45,144 bases of DNA from NCBI GenBank assembly GCA_005878095.1, contig VBNH01000084.1, positions 1 to 45,144 of the forward strand, written 5' to 3'. Made by a program: the position numbers and the translations under genes. The first letter of the stretch is position 1. The number at the start of each line of letters is the position of its first letter. Below the pieces are notes generated by a model, which was given only the letters and a program-made list of their open reading frames with translations, did no database searches and had not been told where the DNA came from. Shown piece after piece: positions 17,593-24,512 of this stretch. This stretch comes from Gammaproteobacteria bacterium. Its GTDB lineage: Bacteria > Pseudomonadota > Gammaproteobacteria > Steroidobacterales > Steroidobacteraceae.

Positions 17593-18906
17593 ATGAAGAT
17601 CCCGGAAATTCTCATGGTCGAGACCGTCCACCAGCCCGGGAGCCTCGTCAAGGTGCTGCAGGTGATCGCGGATGCGGGACTGACCATCGAGCACCTGACC
17701 GCGCTGCGACGCGACCAGGGCCGTACGCTCTGGGAGATCACGCTCGAGATGGACGAGGAGGCGGACCGCTCGCTGTATGAGCGTATCGGGCAACTGCCGA
17801 CCGCGCGCTTCGTCGGCAAGTCGGACCGGGTGTTCAATCGCCACCGCGGCGGCAAGATCCGCACCGTGGCGAGCCTGCCGATCAACACCCTGCAGGTGCT
17901 GCGCGATGTCTACACCCCGGGTGTGGCGCGCGTGTGCCTGGCCATCCGGAAGGATCCGCAGGCGGCGCTGGGGTTCACCGCCCTCGGCCGCACGGTCGCG
18001 ATCGTCACCAACGGCACGGCGGTCCTCGGACTGGGCAACATCGGTGCGCTCGCAGGACTCCCGGTCATGGAGGGCAAGGCGGCGCTGTTCGCGGACCTGG
18101 TCGGCATCAACGGCGTGCCGATCCTGCTCGAGGAGACGCAGCCGGCGCGGGTCGCCGACATCGTGGCGGCGATCGCCACCTCATTCGGCGCCATCCAGCT
18201 CGAGGACTTCGCCGCTCCCGAGTGTTTCGAGATCGAGCAGCTGCTGCAGGCGCGTCTGCAGAAGCCGGTGCTGCACGATGACCAGCACGGCACCGCGGTG
18301 GTCACGCTGGCCGCCCTCATCAACGCCGCACGCCGCTCGGATGTCAACCTCCGCCACAGCACCGTCGGGCAGATCGGCCTCGGCGCCGCCGGCAGTGGCA
18401 TCGTGCGCCTGCTGCGCGCTTATGGCGTGCAGCGCGTGCTCGGCACCGACCGCAATCCGCAGGCCGTCACGCGGCTCATCGCCGCGGGCGGGGAGGGCGT
18501 GACGCTCGAGTCACTGATGCAGCGCGCGGACATCGTGATCGCCACGACCGGCGTCAAGGGCCTCATCAGGCCGCAGTGGGTCAGGAAGGGCCAGGTGATT
18601 CTCGCCCTGTCGAACCCGGATCCGGAGATCGAGCCGCTGGTGGCGCACGAGCAGGGCGCCGCCTTCGCTGCCGACGGCAAGGGCATCAACAACCTGCTGG
18701 CCTTCCCGGGACTGTTCAAGGGCGCGCTCGAGGCGCGCGCGCGGCGCTTCTCGGATGCGATGCTGATGGCCGCGGCCGATACCATCGCGGCCCGCGCGCG
18801 CGGGGACGAGCTGGTCCCCGACCCGCTCGACAAGGCTCTTCACGAACAGGTGGCTGCGGCGGTGAGGGCAGCGGCGGAGGCGAGCGTGCCTGGTACGGCA
18901 CGCTGA
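17593..18906 (+). CDS. NAD-type malic enzyme with N-terminal ACT domain
   Basis: A 437-residue enzyme converting malate to pyruvate and CO2. Residues 1-75 form an ACT-like regulatory domain (HQPGSLVKVLQVIADAGLTIEHL), a small-molecule-sensing fold absent from the classic malic enzymes. The catalytic part has YTPGVA, the lysine region NGTAVLGLGNIGALAG, the metal site LEDF...HDDQHGTAVV and the dinucleotide fold QIGLGAAGSG. ATG 17593 begins just before the ACT domain; the upstream 12 codons are unlikely. The probable effect is allosteric control by an amino acid or acyl compound; the ligand is unknown. It converges with rpoH. Confidence 0.85.
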   Translation: MKIPEILMVETVHQPGSLVKVLQVIADAGLTIEHLTALRRDQGRTLWEITLEMDEEADRSLYERIGQLPTARFVGKSDRVFNRHRGGKIRTVASLPINTLQVLRDVYTPGVARVCLAIRKDPQAALGFTALGRTVAIVTNGTAVLGLGNIGALAGLPVMEGKAALFADLVGINGVPILLEETQPARVADIVAAIATSFGAIQLEDFAAPECFEIEQLLQARLQKPVLHDDQHGTAVVTLAALINAARRSDVNLRHSTVGQIGLGAAGSGIVRLLRAYGVQRVLGTDRNPQAVTRLIAAGGEGVTLESLMQRADIVIATTGVKGLIRPQWVRKGQVILALSNPDPEIEPLVAHEQGAAFAADGKGINNLLAFPGLFKGALEARARRFSDAMLMAAADTIAARARGDELVPDPLDKALHEQVAAAVRAAAEASVPGTAR

Positions 18907-18920
18907 AGCGCCCGAGGGCT

Positions 18921-19787
18921 TCAGGCGGCCACAAGTGTGCGAAGCTTGCCGAGCGCGCTCGACTCGATCTGGCGAATGCGCTCGGCGGACACGCCGTACT
19001 TGTCGGCGAGCTGGTGCAGGGTGGCCTTGTCTTCGGACATCCAGCGCTGCTGCACGATGTCGCGGCTGCGCTCATCGAGGCGGCTCAGCGCACCGTGCAG
19101 GCGATCCGTGGAGTCGTCGGCGCTTTCGGCATCTTCCACCTGCCCGGCGGGATCGGCGTCCGGGGCGGGCAGGTAGGCGGCCGGGCTGTAGAGTTCCTCG
19201 TCCTCGGCGTCCGGCGCTGGATCGAACGACAGATCGCGCGCCGCGAGCCGCTTTTCCATCTCGCTGACTTCGGCGACGGACACACCCAGGTCACGCGCCA
19301 CGGCGGCCGTTTCCTCCGCCGACAGCCAGGCGAGGTTCTTCTTCAGGCGGCGCAGATTGAAGAACAGCTTGCGCTGCGCCTTGGTGGTGGCGATCTTCAC
19401 CAGCCGCCAGTTGCGCAGCACGTACTCGTGGATCTCGGCGCGAATCCAGTGCACCGCGAACGACACCAGCCGTACGTTGAGGCTCGGGTCGAAGCGCTTG
19501 ACGGCCTTCATGAGGCCGACGTTGCCCTCCTGGATGAGATCGCCCACCGGCAGTCCGTAGCCTCTGTAGCCGCGCGCGATGTGCACCACGAACCTCAGGT
19601 GCGACAGCACCAGCTGCCGGGCGGCCGCGAGGTCGCCCCTTGAGCGGAAGCGCTCGGCGAGCGCACGCTCCTCCTCACGCGAGAGCACGGGAATACGGCT
19701 CACCCGGTCAAGGTAAGCGTCGAGACTCCCCAGCGGTCCGGCCAAAGCCTGATCGCCGATGCGGGCAACCAATGAGGTACCTGACAT
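18921..19787 (-). CDS. rpoH: RNA polymerase sigma-32 factor (heat shock)
   Basis: A 288-residue sigma-70 family protein. Region 2 has [33 protein letters not shown]. The RpoH box matches the [13 protein letters not shown] segment, specific for sigma-32. Region 4 ends in [26 protein letters not shown]. It directs RNA polymerase to heat-shock promoters. The ATG at 19787 is chosen over an in-frame ATG at 19814 because GGGAGAT lies five bases upstream and the mapped promoter elements would put the RNA start near 19806. In E. coli it follows ftsYEX; here two unrelated genes separate it from ftsX. A CIRCE-like operator overlaps its promoter. Confidence 0.93.
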   Translation of the reverse strand: MSGTSLVARIGDQALAGPLGSLDAYLDRVSRIPVLSREEERALAERFRSRGDLAAARQLVLSHLRFVVHIARGYRGYGLPVGDLIQEGNVGLMKAVKRFDPSLNVRLVSFAVHWIRAEIHEYVLRNWRLVKIATTKAQRKLFFNLRRLKKNLAWLSAEETAAVARDLGVSVAEVSEMEKRLAARDLSFDPAPDAEDEELYSPAAYLPAPDADPAGQVEDAESADDSTDRLHGALSRLDERSRDIVQQRWMSEDKATLHQLADKYGVSAERIRQIESSALGKLRTLVAA

Positions 19788-19812
19788 GAGATCTCCCGTG
19801 GTTCGGATGGGC

Positions 19813-19842
19813 ATTCTAGCAGTCGCCCCGTTAGAGTGCTAA
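19813..19842 (-). promoter_or_regulatory. rpoH promoter with CIRCE-like HrcA operator
   Basis: On the minus strand TTAGCACTC-N9-GACTGCTAG occupies 19842-19816. The left arm is a perfect CIRCE half site and the right arm matches 7 of 9 bases of GAGTGCTAA. A sigma-70-like promoter is interleaved: -35 TTAGCA (19842-19837), an 18-base spacer and -10 TAGAAT (19818-19813). Transcription would start near 19806, 19 bases before the rpoH ATG. CIRCE is the operator of HrcA, the heat-sensitive repressor of groESL and dnaK operons. Control of rpoH by HrcA is inferred from this site. Confidence 0.65.
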
Positions 19843-20137
19843 ACCTCCTGGGAGTTCCCCGGGGGGTCCCGCATTTGCGCTTTCCAAACAGCAGCTTGCG
19901 CTCACGTCAGCGCTGGCGAAATGCCCCATCCGAGGGGTCCGCGCAGGCCCGATGGGGGGGTCCCGGGGGTCCGCCGAGCCTTGCCGGCACCTGGGCGTCG
20001 GATTCGACGGGGTCCCGGGCAGCCAGGCTCGGGGGCGGGGCCCGGCCGACGGACCGGGGGAGGCTGACGGACCGGGAGAGGTCAGCAGGCCACGTCACCG
20101 AACGATAAGACATAATAAGGATTAGAGGGAGTCTCCA
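19843..20137. other. Intergenic G-rich region between rpoH and the 186-aa membrane protein
   Basis: With the rpoH promoter included the gap is 350 bases, and I find no gene in it. The + strand is rich in G runs. GGGGTCCC appears three times (19863-19870, 19957-19964, 20009-20016), and there is an 18-base tandem duplication at 20048-20083. The last 40 bases, before ATG 20138, are AT-richer (CATAATAAGG) and end in a GGAG ribosome site, so the promoter of the downstream gene is probably there. No clear -35/-10 pair could be fixed. Confidence 0.5.
20048..20083. repeat. Two-copy 18-base tandem repeat
   Basis: The unit GACGGACCGGGGGAGGCT (20048-20065) is followed at once by GACGGACCGGGAGAGGTC (20066-20083), 15 of 18 bases identical. 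It lies in the G-rich non-coding gap between rpoH and the membrane protein gene. The short period and non-coding position suggest slippage or a paired binding site. Confidence 0.6.
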
Positions 20138-20698
20138 ATGGTCAGTCTGATGTCGCTGTGGCTGCCGATCCTGCTCTCGGCGGTGATCGTGTTTGTGGCG
20201 AGCTCGGTGATCCACATGACGCCGCTCTGGCACAAGAGCGACTTCCCCAAAGTGCCCCGGGAGGCGGAGCTGCTCAATGCTCTGCGCCCGTTCGCCATTG
20301 CGCCGGGCGACTACTTCATCCCGCGCGCCGCGGGCATGCAGGAAATGAGGTCGCCCGAGTTCAAGGAAAAGATGAAGCAGGGTCCGGTGGCGCTGATGAC
20401 CGTGATGCCCAACGGCCCGATTTCCATGGACCGACCGCTCGCGCAGTGGTTCGTGTTCCTGATCGTGGTCGGCATTTTCGTGGCCTACATCGCCAGCCGG
20501 ACCTTGCCCGCCGGCACGCCCTACATGCGCGTGTTCCAGATCGTGGGCGCGACCGCGTTTATCGCCTATTCGCTCGCGCTGTGTGAGCTGTCCATCTGGT
20601 ACCGGCGCTCCTGGAGTCTGACGCTGAAAGGGTGGCTCGACGGCCTGATCTACGGCCTGCTGACCGCGGGGACCTTCGGGTGGCTGTGGCCGCGCTAG
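20138..20698 (+). CDS. Conserved-looking membrane protein of unknown function
   Basis: A 186-residue protein with an N-terminal hydrophobic segment ([21 protein letters not shown]) and three more towards the C-terminus ([54 protein letters not shown]). Between them lies a soluble loop (about residues 30-105) with [11 protein letters not shown] and [13 protein letters not shown] recognise no named family. ATG 20138 has GGAG seven bases upstream; a second in-frame ATG 12 bases on is possible. It stands alone between the rpoH and pbpG genes, inserted into an otherwise conserved rpoH-ftsX neighbourhood. Role unknown. Confidence 0.75.
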   Translation: MVSLMSLWLPILLSAVIVFVASSVIHMTPLWHKSDFPKVPREAELLNALRPFAIAPGDYFIPRAAGMQEMRSPEFKEKMKQGPVALMTVMPNGPISMDRPLAQWFVFLIVVGIFVAYIASRTLPAGTPYMRVFQIVGATAFIAYSLALCELSIWYRRSWSLTLKGWLDGLIYGLLTAGTFGWLWPR

Positions 20699-20739
20699 CA
20701 GGCGCGGCGCTCGCTTACGTGGAGTGCGTCACGCGCCTT

Positions 20740-20836
20740 TGGGTTATGACCACATGAGCTGGGTTATGACCTGAGGGGAAACACTAGCGGGTTGATCCGG
20801 CTCGCAGAACCCAAGAATCCGTCACGCATGCGTGAC
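20740..20836. promoter_or_regulatory. Direct repeats and 16-base palindrome upstream of pbpG
   Basis: TGGGTTATGACC occurs at 20740-20751 and again at 20760-20771, 20 bases apart (about two helical turns). Further down, GTCACGCATGCGTGAC (20821-20836) is a perfect 16-base palindrome, 55 bases before the chosen pbpG start. Repeats of this kind often bind dimeric regulators. The factor is unknown and no promoter hexamers are confidently placed. Confidence 0.4.
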
Positions 20837-20890
20837 ATAAGGAATGGTCTGATAGAGACTCGAAATCAGGCATTGGGGGGTACGACAGCG

Positions 20891-21793
20891 ATGGACCACC
20901 TGGGTTTACGGACCACGGCATTCGCCGGCCTGCTGCTCGCCGCTGCAGCCTCCCACGCCGCCATAGCCGGCGGCAGCGCCTTGCCGGTGCACCTCAAGTA
21001 CGCCGGGCGTGCCTCGCCGGCAGCGCCCGCGCTGCGCTCGAGCGCCGCGCTGGTTCTGGACGCCACGCACTCCTCGGTGCTGTATTCGCGCCACTCGGAC
21101 GTCGCCGTACCCATCGCCTCGATCACCAAGCTCATGACGGCGCTCGTGGTCATGGAGGCCGCGCAGCCGCTCGATGAGCAGCTCGAGATCACCGCCGAGG
21201 ACCGCAGTCGGCGCAGTCGCGCGGTTTCGCGCCTCGCTCCGGGAACCACCCTCTCGCGAGGCGACCTGCTGCATCTGGCGTTGATGTCGTCCGAAAATCG
21301 CGCCGCCCACGCCCTCGGCCGCAACTATCCGGGCGGGCTGCCCGCCTGCGTGGACTCCATGAACGCCAAGGCCCGCGAGCTCGGCATGACGAATGCCCAC
21401 TTCGTGGAGCCGACCGGCCTGTCGGACCAGAACGTCGCCAGCCCCGAGGATCTGTCCAAGCTGGTGATGGCCGCGGCCAAGGTTCCCCAGATCCGCGAAT
21501 ACTCCACCGACAGCCGCTACGAGGTACGTGTCGGCCGGCGCATGATGCGCTACGGAAACACCGACTCGCTGGTGAGCCGGCCGGACTGGAAGATCGAAGT
21601 GCAGAAGACCGGCTACATCTCGCGGGCCGGCCGCTGCCTGGTGATGCAGACGGTGATCGAGGACCGCACCGTGGTGATCGTGCTGCTGAACTCCTTCGGC
21701 AAGCACACCCGCGTGGCCGACGCGCGCCGCATCCTCAAGTGGATGCAGGCGACGCTCCTGACGCACGCCACCCCGGCACCGGCGATCACCTGA
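20891..21793 (+). CDS. pbpG: D-alanyl-D-alanine endopeptidase (PBP7/8 type)
   Basis: A 300-residue periplasmic serine peptidase of the low-molecular-mass penicillin-binding proteins, which cuts cross-links in peptidoglycan. All three active-site motifs are present: SITK (serine nucleophile, about residue 77), SEN (about residue 134) and KTGYI (about residue 238). The N-terminus MDHLGLRTTAFAGLLLAAAASHAAIAG is a good signal peptide, which is why ATG 20891 was preferred over the in-frame ATG at 20828, itself in the centre of a palindrome. Compared with carboxypeptidases it lacks the large C-terminal domain, as in PbpG. It converges with ftsX. Confidence 0.85.
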   Translation: MDHLGLRTTAFAGLLLAAAASHAAIAGGSALPVHLKYAGRASPAAPALRSSAALVLDATHSSVLYSRHSDVAVPIASITKLMTALVVMEAAQPLDEQLEITAEDRSRRSRAVSRLAPGTTLSRGDLLHLALMSSENRAAHALGRNYPGGLPACVDSMNAKARELGMTNAHFVEPTGLSDQNVASPEDLSKLVMAAAKVPQIREYSTDSRYEVRVGRRMMRYGNTDSLVSRPDWKIEVQKTGYISRAGRCLVMQTVIEDRTVVIVLLNSFGKHTRVADARRILKWMQATLLTHATPAPAIT

Positions 21794-21818
21794 CACCCAC
21801 GCCGCTCCCCAGGCGCCG

Positions 21819-22742
21819 CTAGGCGCGCGGCTCGATGCTGCGCAGGTGCCGCGCCGCCGAGATCCACGCGCCCAGCCATCCGAGCGCCGCCCCGGCACCG
21901 AGCAGAATCTCGATGTCATCGCGCGACGGGCCGCGCAGCACGTAGCGGCTGCCGTAGAGCCTGGCGAGGGTCGCCACCGGGTCGCCGAGCACGGCGACGG
22001 CGATCGCGACGATCCCCCACGCGAGCAGCGCGCCGCCGACTCCATAGAGCACGCCGGTGTAAAGGAATGGCCGGCGCACGAAGGAGTTGGATCCGCCGAC
22101 GAGCTTGGTGACTTCGATTTCCGCACGGCGCCCCTGGATCTCGAGACGGATGGTGTTGCCGATGACCGCGAGCACTCCCAGGCCGAGCAACGCCGCGGCG
22201 ATCAGCAGCAGCCGCCGCATCACCTCGAGAATGGCATTGAAGCGCATGACCCATTCGGAGTCGACCTGCACCAGATCCACCTCGGGCCAGGCGCTGAAGT
22301 AACGGCGCAGCGACTCGAGGGCTGCGGGGGAACTGTCCGTGGCCCTGGGCAGCACGTGCAGCACGTGCGGCAGCGGATTCTCCTTGAGCGCCTGCAGCGC
22401 CTCACCGAATCCCGAGTAGGTGCGGAAGTCCGCGAGTCCCTTGTCCGCCGCAATCACCGTCACCGCGGCCACGTCGGCGCGCTGCCCCGCCGCCTGCGCC
22501 AGCTGCTGCGCCTTGGCGAGCGGCACGTCGGTCTTCAGGTACACCGACACGTCGACGGCGTTGGCGAAGTTGCCGGTGGCAAGCTGCGCATTGGTGACGA
22601 GCAGCCGCAGGCTGGTGGGCAGCGCGAGCGCGAGCGCGATCACCAGCAGCGTGAGCGTCGTCGACAGCGGGCTGCGCGCGAGCCTGCCGAGAGAGCCGAG
22701 CAGCGCTTGCAGGTGCCAGGCACCGGCGACCGCGAGGCTCAT
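21819..22742 (-). CDS. ftsX: Cell division protein FtsX
   Basis: A 307-residue inner-membrane protein with the FtsX layout. A cytoplasmic N-terminus precedes the first helix (about residues 28-50), then a periplasmic loop (about residues 60-165). Three C-terminal helices complete it, with the conserved NTIRLEIQGRRAEIEVTKLVGGSNSFVRRPFLYTG stretch between them. FtsEX is an ABC-type machine that activates peptidoglycan hydrolases at the division septum. The start overlaps ftsE by four bases. It is the last gene of the ftsYEX operon; pbpG, a peptidoglycan hydrolase, lies convergently just beyond. Confidence 0.92.
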   Translation of the reverse strand: MSLAVAGAWHLQALLGSLGRLARSPLSTTLTLLVIALALALPTSLRLLVTNAQLATGNFANAVDVSVYLKTDVPLAKAQQLAQAAGQRADVAAVTVIAADKGLADFRTYSGFGEALQALKENPLPHVLHVLPRATDSSPAALESLRRYFSAWPEVDLVQVDSEWVMRFNAILEVMRRLLLIAAALLGLGVLAVIGNTIRLEIQGRRAEIEVTKLVGGSNSFVRRPFLYTGVLYGVGGALLAWGIVAIAVAVLGDPVATLARLYGSRYVLRGPSRDDIEILLGAGAALGWLGAWISAARHLRSIEPRA

Positions 22743-23434
22743 CGCGTGGCCACCACGGACGGCAGCGTGTCGAGCCCATCGCCGCCGTGCACCTGGCCGT
22801 TTTCGAGCACGATCACCCGCTGACCGAACTCGCGCACGATGTGCAGATCATGGGTGGCGACCACCACCGTCACGCCGACGTCCTGGAAGCGCCTGAAGAG
22901 GCGCATGACCTCGAGCGACAGGCCCGGGTCGAGGTTGCCGGTGGGCTCATCGGCGATGAGCAGCGGGGGCTTGCTGACCACCGCGCGCGCGATGCCGACG
23001 CGCTGCTGCTCGCCGACCGACAGTTCGAGCGGCAGCGAGCGCTCCCTGCCGAGCAGGCCCACCTGGTCGAGCGCGGCGCGTACGCGTTTGTCGATTTCCT
23101 TCAGCGGCATTGCGGCCACGGCCAGCGGCAGCGCGACGTTGTCGAACACCGGCCGATCGGCGAGCAGCCGGTGGTCCTGGAACACCACGCCGATGCGGCG
23201 CCGGAACGCCGCGATGTGCCGCGCCTTGAGGGTGCGGGTATTGCGGCCGTGCACCACCACGTTGCCACGCGTCGGGCGCTCGAGCAGTGCGATGAGCTTG
23301 AGCACCGTGCTCTTGCCGGCCCCCGAGCGGCCGGTGAGAAGCACCATCTCGCCGTTGTGGATGTTGAAGCTGACGTTGGTGAGGGCCTCGCGCCCGTTGG
23401 GGTAGCGTTTGCTCACCCGTTCGAAAGTGATCAT
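22739..23434 (-). CDS. ftsE: Cell division ATP-binding protein FtsE
   Basis: A 231-residue ABC ATPase partner of FtsX. Walker A is GRSGAGKST (about residues 36-44), the Q-loop is VFQDHRLL, the signature is LSVGEQQRVGIARA, and Walker B is LLIADEPTGNLD. Length and the opening MITFERVSKRYPNG are typical of FtsE. It sits between ftsY and ftsX with four-base overlaps on both sides, so the three are translated as a block. The C-terminus is slightly extended (VHGGDGLDTLPSVVATR). Confidence 0.95.
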   Translation of the reverse strand: MITFERVSKRYPNGREALTNVSFNIHNGEMVLLTGRSGAGKSTVLKLIALLERPTRGNVVVHGRNTRTLKARHIAAFRRRIGVVFQDHRLLADRPVFDNVALPLAVAAMPLKEIDKRVRAALDQVGLLGRERSLPLELSVGEQQRVGIARAVVSKPPLLIADEPTGNLDPGLSLEVMRLFRRFQDVGVTVVVATHDLHIVREFGQRVIVLENGQVHGGDGLDTLPSVVATR

Positions 23435-24435
23435 GCTGCGCCCGTCTGGCCGGCGGCGGCGGAGCCCGCCTGCGGCCCGTCGAGGAGCGCCGCGGCAAAG
23501 GCTACGGGATCAAACTCCCCGAAGTCCTCGGGACTCTCGCCGACGCCGATGAAACGAATCGGTATCCGCAGCTGCTGCGCGATGGCGATCACGATGCCGC
23601 CTCTGGCGGTGCCGTCGAGCTTGGTCAGCACCAGTCCCGTCACGCCCACCGCCGCACTGAACTGCTGCGCCTGGGCGAGCGCGTTCTGCCCCTGATTGGC
23701 ATCGAGCACCAGCAGCACCTCGTGGGGTGCGCTCGGGTCGACGCGCTGCATCACGCGCCGCACTTTTTTCAGCTCCTCCATCAGGTGCGACTGGCTGTGC
23801 AGGCGCCCGGCCGTGTCCGCCAGCATCACGTCGATGCCGCGCGCGCGGGCGGCCTGCAGAGCGTCGAATACCACAGCTCCGGGGTCCGCGCCCGGCTGCT
23901 GCGCCGCGAATTCAGCGCCCGAGCGCTGCGCCCACACCTCGAGCTGCTCGATCGCGGCGGCGCGAAAGGTATCCGCGGCGGCGAGCAGCACACTCAAGCC
24001 CTCGGCGGCGCAGCGCCGCGCGAGCTTGCCGATGGTGGTGGTCTTGCCCGAGCCGTTCACGCCCACCACCAGGATGACGAACGGCCGGTGGGCGGCAGCG
24101 AGACCCAAGGGTTGTGCGCAGGGGGCGAGAATCTCCACCAGGCAGTCTCGCAGCGCGCCGATCAGCGCGCCCACATCCGTGAGCTCCCGGCGCGCGACGC
24201 GGGCGCGCAGTGCGGTGAGGATGCGCTCGGTCGCCTGCACGCCGACGTCCGCGCTGATGAGGCGCGTCTCGAGCTCCTCGAGGATCGCAGCGTCGATGTC
24301 GCGCCCCGTGAAGAGCTCGGTGAGATCGCGGCTGAGCCAGGAGGCGCCGCGGTTCAGGCGAGCGCGCAACCGGGCGACGAAGCCGGGACGCTCGTCGGCG
24401 CTCGCTGCAGCCTGCTCGGGTGCGCGTCTGAACAT
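23431..24435 (-). CDS. ftsY: Signal recognition particle receptor FtsY
   Basis: A 334-residue GTPase that docks ribosome-SRP complexes at the inner membrane. The NG domain is complete: P-loop GVNGSGKTTTIGKLA (about residues 125-139), the DTAGR box and TKLDGTARGG. The acidic A domain that E. coli FtsY carries before the N domain is nearly absent, leaving about 30 residues, as in many bacteria with short FtsY. First gene of ftsYEX; overlaps ftsE by four bases. In many Gammaproteobacteria rsmD is the divergent neighbour; here a lipase gene intervenes. Confidence 0.95.
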   Translation of the reverse strand: MFRRAPEQAAASADERPGFVARLRARLNRGASWLSRDLTELFTGRDIDAAILEELETRLISADVGVQATERILTALRARVARRELTDVGALIGALRDCLVEILAPCAQPLGLAAAHRPFVILVVGVNGSGKTTTIGKLARRCAAEGLSVLLAAADTFRAAAIEQLEVWAQRSGAEFAAQQPGADPGAVVFDALQAARARGIDVMLADTAGRLHSQSHLMEELKKVRRVMQRVDPSAPHEVLLVLDANQGQNALAQAQQFSAAVGVTGLVLTKLDGTARGGIVIAIAQQLRIPIRFIGVGESPEDFGEFDPVAFAAALLDGPQAGSAAAGQTGAA

Positions 24436-24512
24436 GGAGCGGGCATTGTAGCGGGCAACGCGCGAGGGGGGCCGAACGGGCGCCCCGCGCTGCGATCAGC
24501 CGCCGTTCGCGC

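Noticed and set aside
18905..18922. Small inverted repeat between the malic enzyme and rpoH genes as terminator
   Set aside because: Only five paired bases at the arms with mismatches and no T-run on either strand.
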